Part shown: in pieces, positions 12,588-24,400 of the stretch | Position numbering within the stretch: position 1 is the stretch's first letter | Layout: each line of letters starts with the position of its first letter | Origin: Tridacna crocea | Taxonomy: Eukaryota > Mollusca > Bivalvia > Cardiida > Cardiidae | Reading direction: 5' to 3' | Length of the DNA stretch: 64,000 nucleotides | Assembly (NCBI GenBank): GCA_943736015.1 | Contig: OX031065.1 | Coordinates: forward strand, 379,501 to 443,500 | Translations under genes and position numbers: made by a program | The notes under the pieces: model-generated | Database searches by the model: none | Seen by the model: the letters and a program-made list of their open reading frames with translations, nothing else | What the model was told of the DNA's origin: nothing

Positions 12588-12780
12588 GCTGCTACGCGCG
12601 ACTAAATGAACTTTTGCGGGCAGTATAGATCAAGATAAGAACGTACGGTCTAATCTTTGATCAACACTAACTGATAAGGAAATATCGTTTCCCCCAAAAT
12701 ACTTTTTAAATAGCAGAATGCGGTTCTATACTACCGAACTGAAAATTTAATTTCAGTTATCCAGCAAAATAAAGATTAAG
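12584..12780 (+). mobile_element. GATCAAGATCAG-palindrome element
   Basis: Begins CTAAGCTGCTACGCGCGAC, matching the start of 4946-5158. The palindrome (about 12617-12672) is decayed. It ends near TTAAG at 12777. Confidence 0.65.
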
Positions 12781-12797
12781 ATCATAATCTCTCTTTG

Positions 12798-12940
12798 GTT
12801 ACCAGTATTTTCGCCTTTCCCCACAATGTTTTGTACCCAATCAAAGACCTTTTCCATCACTTGAGCCACATTTCATTTGTCGTCTGCTAAGGCTTTCAAT
12901 TTGGACAATTAAAGCATTTGGTCATCATGTAATGATTTAA
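12798..12940 (+). mobile_element. TH fragment, half core plus B arm
   Basis: Starts at the GGTTACCAG loop; the left half of the hairpin and arm A are missing. Ends GGTCATCATGTAATGATTTAA. Confidence 0.6.
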
Positions 12941-12969
12941 TCTTTGTCCTGCTAAAGAAATTACATTTA

Positions 12970-13130
12970 ACTTTGAGGTTGTTAGTAAAAACCGGAACAA
13001 TGCTATTTTACTAAGAAAAATTATCTTCCTAACGGACAGTGTAGATCCAAGATCAGACTGCACGTTCTGTGCAGTCTGATCTTGATCTACACTGTTCGCA
13101 CAGGGTCAGCATCCTACGTGTTTACCCCCC
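12970..13130 (-). mobile_element. GATCAAGATCAG-palindrome element
   Basis: The perfect-looking hairpin 13034-13098 has GACAGTGTAGATCCAAGATC at the left and the inverse at the right with a CACGTTCTGTG centre. Flanking arms are diverged. Confidence 0.65.
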
Positions 13131-13269
13131 TTTAGTCAGAGAACCGTTCCCATCCTCGCCACAACAAACTTAGTAAATAATCAAAACACTTACGTTACTA
13201 TTCTTAGATGTATCGCTCCGTCAGCATCCGACCTCCATCAGAAATTTTCTTCTTTTCCAATGAAACACA

Positions 13270-13460
13270 GTTTTAACTCTTTCACTAACCTGTGGCGATT
13301 TAAATGACTTTCGTAGACGGTGTAGATCAAGATCAGACTGCACAGAACGTGCAGTCTGATCTTTGATGTTTAACGTCCGCTGCCTTACACTGGATTTTTT
13401 TTTTCCAAAATATTCTTAAACTGGAGTGAAATATCTACTTAAGAGCTAAAAAAATGCCAT
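13270..13460 (+). mobile_element. GATCAAGATCAG-palindrome element
   Basis: Starts TTTTAACTCTTTCACTAACC. The hairpin is at about 13317-13378 with a CACAGAACGTG centre; the right side is diverged. Confidence 0.55.
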
Positions 13461-13519
13461 AGGTCTACTTACTGAGTTGGTAGCAATAGAGTATAACTAG
13501 CTAGGTTATAATATATATT

Positions 13520-13581
13520 GCTGATAAGCCACATATTCTTCTACAGGGAACAAAAATAACACCAGTACACCACGAGTTAAT
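13520..13581. repeat. flanking direct repeat, left copy
   Basis: GCTGATAAGCCACATA and AACAAAAATAACACCAGTAC recur at 13816-13877, on the other side of the TH copy 13584-13808. Confidence 0.8.
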
Positions 13582-13583
13582 GT

Positions 13584-13808
13584 TTAACCCTTTACCACAC
13601 AATTCAGACTTTTAACCACTGAAGAAAAAAGCTTTTGGAAACATTGTAGGAAAAGGAGAAAATGCTGGTTACCAGCATTTTCTCCTTTTCTCACAATGTT
13701 TCTACTCTTCCAAACAGAGATTCCATTCATTCAGTTACATTTGTTACGTTGTCTGCTACTGTTTTGAATTTAGACAAGTCTAAGATTTTGTCGTTTGGTA
13801 AAGGTTAT
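13584..13808 (+). mobile_element. TH element, A-B
   Basis: TTAA at left; right end TTATCAA. The core (GGTTACC loop) has one missing base in its right half. It sits between two 60-bp direct repeats. Confidence 0.85.
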
Positions 13809-13815
13809 CAAACAT

Positions 13816-13877
13816 TGCTGATAAGCCACATACTCTTGTACGGAGCACAAAAATAACACCAGTAAACCACGAGTTAT
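13816..13877. repeat. flanking direct repeat, right copy
   Basis: Partner of 13520-13581 with a few substitutions (CATACTCTTGTACGG). The two copies suggest a tandem duplication involving the TH copy. Confidence 0.8.
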
Positions 13878-13879
13878 AC

Positions 13880-15257
13880 TTGAACTTAGTATAATAATCT
13901 TTTCGGAAACAAACACATGTACACCACTTAAGTGACCTTGGTATATAACACGCAATGATCTTGTACTGAAAACATGGCGCCCAGCTTGTGAGGCGATCAA
14001 TGACTGAAAATATCCAATTTCTTCTCTGGGAGTCTGCAGCAGCGAGCCGCCATTTTTTATCATCAATATTGGAGATTGTATTTTCACTTCTGCAGCGCAA
14101 CAGACGACGTTTATTTGAATATTTTACCCTTATACTCTCTATAGACAGAAAAAAATAAAGCTTTTGAGCAAACAACCCAAGTTTTCCAATTTCAAAGTTT
14201 TTTTTTTTTTGGGGGGGGGGGGGAATCTCCTTATAGGACAGTGTAGATCCGAGATCAGACTCCACGTTCTGTGCAGTCCGATCTTGATGTACGCTGTCTG
14301 TAAAAGGTCAGTGAGTAGTGCTTTGGGGAAAACGCCTAACCATCAGTTCCATGATTTTTGAGTCGCCTGTTTGCGTAGCAAACAGGCTCTCATTGTTATC
14401 GTCCTGATCTATGGGGTGACGTAAGCATACTTCCGGCCTTGTACTGCTTCCTGTCCCAAGTTCCGGTTTACGAGATAAAACAGTTTTCTAATATTTCGAC
14501 GAACAACAGTTTTTTTTTTTTGTTGTAAATAATTTACAATTGTGCCTTTGTGATAATGAATATGTCTATAAAGACTGAGCTGTTTAACGGTTCAAACCTT
14601 TGAAACAATGATTTCGTCCACAAGGGTACTCATTAGCCTGATGTCTCTGTAAGACATCATCTCTAAAAATAGCGCATTACGTATATGTAAAAATAGCAGC
14701 CGCGAACTAAACAAGTCTGCTGACACGCTGAGAAATCTTCAACTACAAGCATCTTTTCTGCTTCTATTTGTGGACAATTCTCAGTGGAAATTGTTTGATG
14801 ATTACCCATTAGAAGTACACTCTTACTCTTACAATCTTACAATCCTAACTGCAAGCCTTATTTCAATTCAACGCTCAACCTATGATCGGGCAGAGAAAGG
14901 CGATGCCGAGTTAACATATTGCTTTTTTTCTAAATAGTAGGCTAATGTTTTTTTAACGAATTTATAACGACATGGAATGGTTGCATTGCCTTCTTAGACA
15001 TTCTTACACGTTGCTTCTTCCCAGCTTTTTAATCTAGACTTTAGATACTTTGCACACCCATATTCTAGGTGCACCAGAGATCGTACATAGCGTATGCAAT
15101 GTACACGGCTCTAGGCTGTACCAAGTTATCGCTTTGCAGATGTTTTCTGGAATGTAGCTTTGCGACAAATATAGATCTTGAAATCACGTGACGTATAAAC
15201 GTCATTTGCACCACGGAAATCTTTATGAATTTACATATTTATGAATCAGTCGCTGAA
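13880..15257. other. no gene; isolated repeats
   Basis: Contains a T then G homopolymer run at about 14198-14223, a GATCAAGATCAG-family hairpin at 14236-14302, and a small palindrome TTTGCGTAGCAAA at about 14370. No coding exon recognised. Confidence 0.45.
14236..14302. repeat. GATCAAGATCAG-family hairpin
   Basis: GACAGTGTAGATCCGAGATC at the left is paired with CGATCTTGATGTACGCTGTC at the right, with substitutions. Flanking family sequence is not obvious. Confidence 0.65.
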
Positions 15258-15739
15258 CCGGTGTAACGCTGTAAAGTGACCCCCATAGAATAATGACCCC
15301 CCGGTCATTATTTTATATAGAATATCGACTCCCCGGTCATAATATTATGACCGGGGAGTCATAGTATTATGACCTCCCCACACGTAGAAAAGTGACCCCT
15401 CACGTAGAATTGTGACCCCCTATAGAATAACGACCCCCCACATACACACCCAAACTCTTACTCTAACCCTAACCCAACTAAGGTACACTTACGACATAAT
15501 TATCTCCACCGATAGGCATCGGAGGTGTAATGGCACCCGTCCGTGCATGCGTCCGTCCGTACGTACAGAATATTTTGACCGCAACTCTCTATTCATTATT
15601 GGGCGGAACCGATTCAAACTGGCTGGTTAGGCGCTTCCACCGCATCTGTATGGGTTCTGATTCGTCTGTACAGTACAGTATTTTCAGGGATTAAGAACTA
15701 CTACCGATGCCTATTTGTGTGGAAAGAACAAATGGTTAA

Positions 15740-15830
15740 GGTTTCCGACCGAGAATCACTTGCCCCTCACCGTTGTGAGTTCGAGGCCTACCAGGGTTGT
15801 GTATGGGTGTCTGGCATACACACTGTCCTA
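15740..15830 (+). mobile_element. possible SINE relic
   Basis: GTTGTGAGTTCGAGGCCTAC resembles a degenerate pol III B box. The upstream A box is not convincing. Confidence 0.3.
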
Positions 15831-16289
15831 CTTGGCGGTTGCATATTAGAGTGATTCTGTTGACATTTAGTCACTTTAGCGAGATAGTTATCTAGGTTTC
15901 TATAATGACACTCAGATTTGGTGTTAAATAAACAAGTACCCGACAATTTGCTTTACAACAGAACGATTTCTGCTACTTTTACAATGCGCTATACGAGTCA
16001 AAATGGTTCCAATAGCTAGGGTCCATTCAGTCGCCTCATAGTATAGTATACACGCAATACTGTGCGGTGGTTGCAGTTTTATTTCTTTGATGTTAAAGGG
16101 AACCGTTCAACCACAATGGACACTTCAATATGCAGCGCTCGATAATACGGCTGTTTCGACTGACAGGACGGATAAGCTGCAGTTCAGAGGTGAAGTAGAA
16201 AAAAATGTTGCCTTTAAGTTGAAAACAAAATTAGTAGCATACAAAATAACGTTAAAACGAGTTATATATGTCAGCATCAGCTCCAGTAG

Positions 16290-16290
<1 letters not shown>

Positions 16291-16322
<32 letters not shown>

Positions 16323-16323
16323 A
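16291..16323. repeat. (AAC)n microsatellite
   Basis: About ten uninterrupted AAC units inside the long-TIR element. Confidence 0.95.
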
Positions 16324-16534
16324 TAAACACGACAGTGATTTGAATCGATATACATGTAGAGTATGTTAAATTAGCAATAAGTTAGGTGGGGGTCAATATT
16401 TTATAGATAAAATCAGGAGGGGTCATTATTTTATAAGGGGGGTCAGTATTTTATAGAGAGGGGTCATTATTCTATATAAAATAATGACCGGGGGATCATT
16501 ATTCTATGGGGGTCACTTTACAACGTTACACCGG

Positions 16535-17700
16535 CCTTTACTTTCAGCGTGCACTGACCTATGTACAGAGAGTGCTTTGAAGTTTACCATATTTAATTGG
16601 TTTTCGTTCATGAAGACGGCCAAATTTGTTGAAGTCTGCTGTTTTTTTTTTCAGTGAGCGATTAACTTAAATCTAGTATTTATTAAACAGCAATTTATTA
16701 GTGCAGGTGTTAGAACGCAAGGTGCTTTTGTAACTGCCAAAATCTGAATTTACACTACGCAGTTCTAACAACCAGCAATCTGATAAATTGACTTTTAACT
16801 CCGCTATAATTCAAATATAATAGAACAGATCAGTGTTTACCCGCTCAAACAACAAGTTCTTTATTGGAGTATTTGTAATCTTGTGAAGGGTTTTTGTAAA
16901 GGGTAATAAAGCGAATCGCAAACATTTAATTTACACCAAAGCAATATACATGTAAGCAATTTTCGATTGGTGTGTAAGCACTTTAATCCCTGGGACGTTA
17001 TAAAACTTAGACAAATATTAAAGGCTGATGATCATGCTGTTGGGTTATAGATTTTATTGAGTTGTAGCAGCCACATTCATAGAGTCCATTGCTGGTCAAA
17101 ACCTCGACCTGGACAACAACAAAAACAAATTATTTCCAAAGGACAGGTAGATCACTGAGTCAAGTATTTGTTTGTGCTCCAAAGGCTACAGTTCAGTCCA
17201 ATGATCATGAAATTGCCCGGCTGTTTGTCTCAATAATTTCTTTGACAAAACTGAATATAGGTCACCCGGGGATAAAAGAAAAAGCCTAAAGGTTGTCATT
17301 AGGTCAAATCAGACGAAACCATAATAGAGCTGTAGAATCCATTTATGTTCAGTGTAATACTTATGAAACTTTGTGAGACTGCTAAGATTAGATATGGGGG
17401 AGTTGCAAAAGGGCATTTTTTGTCTAAAAGTATGTCACTAGATCCTATACCAGAAGATAATCTGGTCTTTATTTGTAAAGGTTTGTTGTCTGTGAGTAAA
17501 AAACGTTGAACTTATTAAAGCTGGTCCTGGTGCCTAAATTTTAATTTCCACCACATGTTTTTAAATGTAAATTTTATACGGATATTTTGAATTTTAGGAT
17601 GACAACTCAGAAATATGCTTGCATATAATACTGTCTTGTGGTTAAGTTATTTTTATCTTGAATGCTTTAAATAGATTTCAACAAAAAAAAGGTGAAAACT
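16535..17700. other. no gene recognised
   Basis: Unique-looking AT-rich sequence. A short + frame at 17089-17289 has no recognised homology and no splice sites that join it to anything. Confidence 0.4.
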
Positions 17701-17702
17701 TC

Positions 17703-17940
17703 TAACCCATTACCCTACAGGCGACTCTCAGGACTATCAGTCCTTTGATTTTTCTATCTCGTGGAAAAAAATAAGGCTTTTCAAAACATTTTGGGGAAAC
17801 CTTCTTACTCTCCTTTATCCGCAATGTTTTCTATTCTTTTAGAGACGAATTTGTGTCTGTTTCAAGAATTTGTGCATTCTGTAATCTGCAAATGCTTAAA
17901 AAAGAAAATACTAAAATTTGGTCATTAGGAAAGTGGGTTC
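17703..17940 (+). mobile_element. TH element, A-B, old
   Basis: Arm order is recognisable (TAACCCATTACC, AAGGCTTTTCAAAACATT, CTGCAAATGCTT), but the hairpin has lost most pairing. Confidence 0.6.
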
Positions 17941-17956
17941 GATCTACTTGATTAAT

Positions 17957-18167
17957 TCAACCTTTGATAAAACAATCCTGAAACTTTGGACAGAAACTTT
18001 TTGACAACATTGTGGGAAAAGGAAAAAAAACACTGATTAACAGCATTTTCTCATTTTCCCACAATATTTTCTACCCATAAAATTTCATCAGGTGAGACAA
18101 ATTTACTTTTTCTTCTACAGGTACTTTCAACTTGGACTACAGTAACATTTTGTCTTTGGGAAGATAG
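17957..18167 (+). mobile_element. TH element, A-B, old
   Basis: The core keeps ACATTGTGGGAAAAGGA and AGCATTTTCTCATTTTCC. Both termini are degenerate (TTCAACCTTTG). Confidence 0.65.
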
Positions 18168-18168
18168 G

Positions 18169-18395
18169 AAACCCTTTACCAAACAACAACATTTTAGATT
18201 GGTTCAATTTGAAAGTGCTTGCACATGACTAAATAAATGTAACTCAAAAATTGAAATTTCTGTCCAGCAGGGCAGAAAACATAATGGGAAAAGGAGAAAA
18301 TGCTGGTTACCAGCATTTTCTCCTTTTCCCACCATGTTTTCAAAACTCTTCTACTTTAGGGTGATAAAGCCATGGATTGTTTGGTAAAGAGTTAA
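18169..18395 (-). mobile_element. TH element, B-A
   Basis: Follows the previous copy within a few bases. Strong core with GGTTACC loop; right terminus GGTAAAGAGTTAA. Confidence 0.85.
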
Positions 18396-18440
18396 GAAGG
18401 GGTGTAGAATCTAAACAGGAGCTTGTTATTTTCCTCAGCT

Positions 18441-18736
18441 GGGCCCCGATAGTTCAGTCGGTTCAATCCCTGGCTACGCCCCCTGGTCCGGCCAATTTCT
18501 TACCGAGGACTGATAATAGTCACTGCGACAGGTTTCATTCCTCTCCCACCTCTGACCATTAATTCGACGATGATCATGTGGGAAAGTAGCCAGTGGCTTG
18601 GAAAAAAAATTGTGCGTACTGGTAAAAGTCCTGGTAAAAGAGACTCCAGGAAAGCACGGATAGGTGCACTGGCCGCGGCGATGTAACCGAAATGATGCAG
18701 AAAACGGCGTTAAACACCAAACAATCGATCAATCAA
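18441..18736 (+). mobile_element. tRNA-derived SINE, copy 1
   Basis: The head has a tRNA-like GGTTCAATCCCTGGCTAC (B-box position). The body has CCGAGGACTGATAATAGTCA and AACGGCGTTAAACACCA, and the tail is (ATCA)n. The same body recurs at 18752-19043 and 21541-21763. Confidence 0.7.
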
Positions 18737-18751
18737 GTGTTTTTCTAAGTC

Positions 18752-19043
18752 GGCAGCATACAGGGCCTAGAGAACTGGGATTAGCTGGTTCGATCCCGGC
18801 TTGGTCAATTTATTTCCGAGGACTGATGGTTATCATCGCAACAGGATTCATTACTCTCTCACCGCTGACCATTGTCTCGACAGTGATTATGTGGGAAAGC
18901 AGCCAATGGTTTTGAAATAATATTGTGCGGAGTACTGGTAAGAGAAACTCCAGGACAGCATGGACAGGCGCACTAGCCGCCGTGATAAAACTGAAATAAT
19001 CTGAAAACGGCGTTAAACACCATACAACCGACTTCAATCAATC
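18752..19043 (+). mobile_element. tRNA-derived SINE, copy 2
   Basis: Directly follows copy 1 in the same orientation. The B box GGTTCGATCCCGGC is well kept. Body and ATCAATC tail match copy 1. Confidence 0.75.
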
Positions 19044-19058
19044 TTAGTTTTCCCTCTT

Positions 19059-19269
19059 CTAACCCTTATCCCGCTTATAACTAAAATGAAATTTTCAATT
19101 CGGTGGTAAAAACCGAATATTGCCATTTCAAGGTTATATTTTAGGGTATAATGTCTCCTTAACGGACAGTGTAGATCAAGATCAGACTGCACATTCTGTG
19201 CAGTCTGATCTTGATCTACACTGTCTGCAAAAGGTCTTTGAGCCGCTATAAGCAGCCTAAGGGTTAACA
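19059..19269 (-). mobile_element. GATCAAGATCAG-palindrome element, best copy
   Basis: Ends TAACCCTTATCCCGC and CCTAAGGGTTAA form the terminal inverted repeat. The internal 65-bp palindrome (19164-19228) is essentially perfect, GACAGTGTAGATCAAGATCA paired with its inverse around CACATTCTGTG. Confidence 0.8.
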
Positions 19270-19270
19270 G

Positions 19271-20585
19271 AACAGAACAGAACAGGACAGGAGTTTTCAT
19301 TTTGACTTTTATTGCAAAGGCTGATGGTAAAAATACGAGCGTACGTACATATGTGGATGCATGTTATGGAAATGACATTTCACATAACATGGGAAAAAAT
19401 GACATAAACAATAATAATGAAATACTAAAATATACACTGAAGTGAACTTCTAAACGGCCACTTTTGTTTCTCTTATAAATTGGAGCAAGTATGAAAAATG
19501 CTAATAAAAACAAATTGTGACGTATATCTGGACGTCAACCATAATAGTGTGGTGAAAAGATTCCCGATTTTACCAACAGAAGAACTCTCTTTTTCGAAAA
19601 AAGGAAAACTAGTTGCTTGCGCATGCGTGGTATCTACCGGCCAAAACAGTGTAAAAAAGAGAAGTATAAAATACTGAACTTCTGTAAGCAATAAGAAAAA
19701 ACATGAAAATTATTCTCTGTGAAAGAAATGTTATCCGAAAAAACAAGCATGAAGTTTTCCAAAATTGATATTTCAATTTACAATGTTGAGTGAATGGACG
19801 ACGAATAAGTTTCTTCCGCGATAAAATTGAATAAATTCTCTTCAGAATTTGGCTCAGGTATGTTTTCAGACCGGGTAATTATTCTGCAAAAAATGAAACC
19901 AAATAACCTGTCCCTTTTATAGGCAGCGAACGCGGAAAAACGTCAATGGGAAATTACAGCTTAAAAATGGGCGTTTAGAAGTTCATTTCAGTGTAGAGCT
20001 TAACGCAAGCGAGAGAAGTTGAAAAGTAAATTTCTTTCCTGGAACCAGTTGTACAACTGGTTGTTATGGCTTTCTGTATTTAAAGCATGTTGATAGTATG
20101 AAGTTAACTGTATCAGTGCTCTTTTATTGTCAATGTTAGCGACCTTGAAGTCAACGCGTTTTTTTTAATATTGTGTGAAAAGGAGAAAAGCCAAAATGTT
20201 TGGTTCTATATCAGAGACAAGTCCCCACACTAGAACCGTATTTGAATGACCTACGATTTCAAGAATTTTTTAGTATCTCTGCTGGTGTTTGTTTGTTCAT
20301 CATATTGTTTGTTTACGGTCGTAAAAACCATGCAGGGATTGTTTCAGAAAGGGTTGAATGACAGTCTTAACGCACGAGGTCGAGAGTTTCTTTCTGAGTA
20401 AGTCAAAGCGACCGGACTCATCCTTTTTCTCTCCCTCCCTTCCTCCCTCTCTCTCTCACTCTCCCTCTCTCTCATTCTCTCTCTCTTTCCCTCTTTCTCA
20501 TGGCTGAGGATTGTCTTGTTTTTTGTGTCATTACGGGAGACCACTCCTTCCTGCATGGCTTCGTCCAGATTTAAATACAACACCT
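19271..20585. other. no gene; pyrimidine tract
   Basis: No exon recognised. A CT-rich tract of about 80 bp at 20421-20500 is the only strong compositional feature. A lone TH-like GTGTGAAAAGGAGAAAAGCC lies near 20173. Confidence 0.4.
20421..20500. repeat. CT-rich low-complexity tract
   Basis: Runs of CTCTCT/CCCTCC with a few interruptions. Frames crossing it give Glu/Arg-rich peptides on - that are not credible genes. Confidence 0.9.
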
Positions 20586-20612
20586 GACTACTGCGTCAGA
20601 GAGATCTATATC

Positions 20613-20685
20613 TCTTTGGCTCAGTGGTTAAGGTATTGGCCTTTCGTCCGGGAGTTCTGGGGTTCGAGTCCTGCCCGGTCCCTTA
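20613..20685 (+). mobile_element. tRNA-like segment (SINE head)
   Basis: TTGGCTCAGTGGTTAAGG (A box) and GGGGTTCGAGTCCTGCC (B box) are at tRNA spacing. The anticodon stem does not pair well, so this is read as a SINE or tRNA relic rather than a functional tRNA. Confidence 0.5.
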
Positions 20686-21392
20686 CTTCTGCCATGCATT
20701 TATTCGTTTGTTTCTTTGTTACGGAGTGTATACATGTACTAAAGTAGGAAGTTGATGTGTATTTTAAGGAATGTTGTGCAGGTACCAAGGAAAATAGATT
20801 CTCCACATTGCCCATCTCTTCCCTTTCCCTGTATTTCCGGGTAATTTTTCGCCTTGTAACGATATGAGGGAAATTCTTCGGGTTGAATTATAAAGTTTAA
20901 GAAAGTTGATTCCCGCGTGTTGGGACAAAAGTTGAAAGGAAATAATTTCGTATGATTCTATAATGAAATATTATTAGGTCCAAAGTCACGTGAGTGACCC
21001 TCTTGAAATTCTAAAGCTTTGTACAAATGTAAAAAAAACAAATTCATTACCAACAAATTCCCTTTTTTTACGATCCTTCGGGACAAAACTGTTGAAAACA
21101 AAAATCTAAAAAAAGACCAAGTTCTTGTAACCCGTATTTAGACCTTTTCTCACACAGCGTTTTCTCTTTCTCTCTCTTATTCCTATTTTTTCAACATTTC
21201 AGCCACTCCTCTGTTGGAAAATTCCAATCTGAAAGTGGTTAAGATATCTTGTTACTTTTATTTTGATTTCCGCATGTAGGTTATGGATCCGCATTATATA
21301 TAGACCGGTGTTCATATAAAATTTTACCAATCGGTGTTCCAGTTTAATTGATAACACGTGGAGATTGAATATTTGGGCTGAGGATTTAGAAA

Positions 21393-21438
21393 ATGGATTT
21401 TGCCCGCTCCCAACTACTTAAATACGGCTGGGAAGAAG
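21393..21438 (+). CDS. GPATCH4: GPATCH4 exon 1
   Basis: Encodes MDFARSQLLKYGWEE. It ends with the first base of a Gly codon before GTAAGA. Confidence 0.9.
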
Positions 21439-24400
21439 GTAAGACTTTGTAATACTTTGTATCATGATCTGGTTTACAACTAATCACGATTAGATATTGT
21501 ACAAAGTCCTTTCTTTACTCCAAAAGCGTCCGTGACATTAGTTTTCGCGGCCGTTTTCTTTCCAAGGATTGATGATAGAGCAACAGAATCACTCCTCTCC
21601 CACCGCAGACCATTATTTCGACAATGATCATATGGTAATCAACCAGTTGCTTGGAAAGAAAATTGTGCAAAGTAATGGTAGAAGAAACTCCAGGAGCGCA
21701 TGGACAGGTGTACTGGCCGCCGCGATTATGACTGGAATAATGTGGAAAAACACCATAAAAGCAGTATCTTAAAACCAAAAAAAAGTCACATATACGTATA
21801 GAACAATATAGCGGTGGACATTCGCCCATTTTATGCCCTCTAGTTCTACAGTATTGTCCATGTGTCAGTTTATAGAAACTGTCTTTCTCTGAAGAACTAA
21901 TGGACGATCATTTATACCTATTCACTTATGCAGGTAAAGGACTCGGGAGAAATGAGACAGGGATAAAAACTCACATCAAGCCAAAGATGAAGATGGACAA
22001 GACAGGGGTAAGGAATCTCAAGCTGACAGATAGTTTTTTAGCTCCACTGGCCGAAGGCCAGCGGGCTTATGTCATGGCCCGGTGTCCGTCGTGCGTCCGT
22101 CCATCTGTGCGTGCGTGCGTCCGTCCATGCGTGCGTTAACTTTTATTTCAAACATCTTCTTCTCTGAAACTACCCATCCAATTTTGATGAAACTTAACAG
22201 AAATGATCCTGCCATTGTCCTCTTCAGAATTCCTTGAAAGAATTTTATTCCTTCAAAAACTCTGGTTGCCATGGCAACAAAACTGAAAAATATTGAAAAT
22301 TTTTAAAAATCTTCTTCTCTGAAACCATAAGGCCTAGGGCTACCAAATTTGGCATGTAGCTTTATCTAGTGGACCTCTACAAAGTTCCTTCAAATATTAG
22401 CCCTGGGGTCAAAATTGGCCCCACCCCGGGGGTCACAAGTTTTATATGGGCTTATATAGGGAAAACTTTATCCTACTGGTACCTAGCCATAGGGCCTAGG
22501 GCTACCAAATTTGGCATGTAGCTTTATCTAGTAGACCTCTACCCAGAGTGCCCAAATGATAGCCCAGAGGTCAAATTTGGCCCGGCCCCGGGGGTCACAA
22601 GTTTTACATGGGCTTATATAGTGAAAACTTTAAAAATCTTTTCGTACCAAGCCATAAGGCCTAGGGCTACTCAATTTTGCATCTAGCTTTATCAAGTGGT
22701 TGTCTACCAAAGGTGCCCAAATTGTAGCCCTAGGGTCAAATTTAGCCCTGTCCTGGGGGTCACAAGTTTTACATGGGCTCATATTGGGAATTTTTTAAAA
22801 ATCTAATTATACCTAGCTATAAGGCCTAGGGCTACCAAATTTTGCATGTAGCTTTATCAAGTGGGCCTCTACCAGGAGGGCCCAAATTATAGCCTTAGGG
22901 TCAAGTTTGTCCCCACACCAGGGGTCACAAGTTTTACGTGGGCTTTTGTGATGAAGACTTTCTAAGTCATCTTGTTACTAACCATAATAAAGACTAGGAC
23001 CACTAAATTTAGCCCTATCTCATGGATTTTATGTTTTACAGGGCCTTTTATTGAGAAAACTTTGAAAATCTTCTTCTTTATAACCACACATTCTAGACCT
23101 GTATTATTTGGTATGGGGCTTTATCTTGTAGACCTCCACCAGGATTCAAGTAATTATAGCTTTGTGGTCAAAACTGGATTTGCCCAGGGGTCACAACTTT
23201 TTTTGGTTTTTATGGAAAAAAATTGGATGCCCTCAAGTTTGAAACCAGTTGGCCAAATAATGTAATGTTTGGCTTGTAGTGTTTTTACGAATTAGCCAGT
23301 GGAGCGATACAGGGCCATCATGGCCCTCTTGTCATTCTTAACCCATTACCACACAATCTCTACTTTTGTACACCCTGAGAAAGAAGCTTTTAGAAAACAT
23401 GGTGGGAAAAGGAGAAAATGCTGGTAACCAGCATTTTCTCCTTTTCCCACCATGTTTTCTACCCTTCACAAAACAATTTTCAAATTTTCAGTCACTTTCA
23501 TTTTGTCGTCTGCAAATACTTCTGATTTGGACAAGCATGAAATATTGTTGTTTGGTCATGAGTAGAACTTGACCCTCTACCAAACAAATACAATTGTATG
23601 TTTGTCTACCCATAGGAAGCATTCATGAACATTTTAAGAAAAGGGTTTGAATAGTTTTACATTTTCACGATCTATCTTTGAATAGGCCTATCACTACTAT
23701 AGTTGCTGGTGCAGCCAATGTCAATCAAGATCAGACTGCACACAAATTACAGTTTGATCTTAGATCTACACTTGCTTGTTAGTAAAGTCAAAAACAACCA
23801 TGAATTTTGTATTTGTGTAGGTCTTACCTCAAGACTATCAATGTCTCTTGGGTTTATTTGGGGTTTCAAGGGTTAACCCTTTACCCCACTGTTTATACTT
23901 TTAACGACTCTTGGGAAGCAGGCTTTTGAAAACATAGTGAGAAAAGGAGAAAATGCTGATAGCCAGCATTTTCTCCTTCTCACAAGGTGTTTTCTACCTT
24001 TTCATGGACATATCCCATAATTTAAGCCAGATTTAATTTGTTGCCAGCAAATGTTTTTAGTGAAGAGAAGGCTATGATAAGGAGTTAACCTATAACCACA
24101 CAATCCCTACTTTTAATGACCCTGAGAAAGAAGCCTTCAGAAAACATTGTGGGAAAAAGAGAAAATGCTGGTAACCAGTATTTTCTCCTTTTCCCTAATT
24201 TCTACTCTTCACAAAACAAGTTTCAAATTTTTAGTCACTTTTATTTTGTCATCTGCAGATGCTTTCAATTCAGACAAGTCTAAAATATTGTTGTTTGGTA
24301 ATAGTATACACACAAAATCTAAAGCTAATTGAGTTTTGTGGCCCTTTTTTTGCGTAGCTGAATGCGCTGCTTTTTGACCTAATTCATACTGATGAAGACC

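Larger units (their letters stand above)
15258..16534. mobile_element. TIR element with long subrepeat-built termini
   Basis: The first about 65 bp (CCGGTGTAACGCTGTAAAGT, GACCCCCATAGAATAATGAC and onward) are repeated inverted at the right end, which closes at 16534. Inside the TIRs, units of the type GAATAATGACCCCCC are repeated several times, with an inner palindrome at about 15310-15350. The interior carries an old tRNA-like block near 15740-15830, GTCCGTCC repeats near 15540, and an (AAC)n run at 16291-16322. No transposase was found. Confidence 0.75.

Noticed and set aside
20344..20583. Arg/Glu-rich open frame on -
   Set aside because: Produced by the CT-rich tract at 20421-20500.
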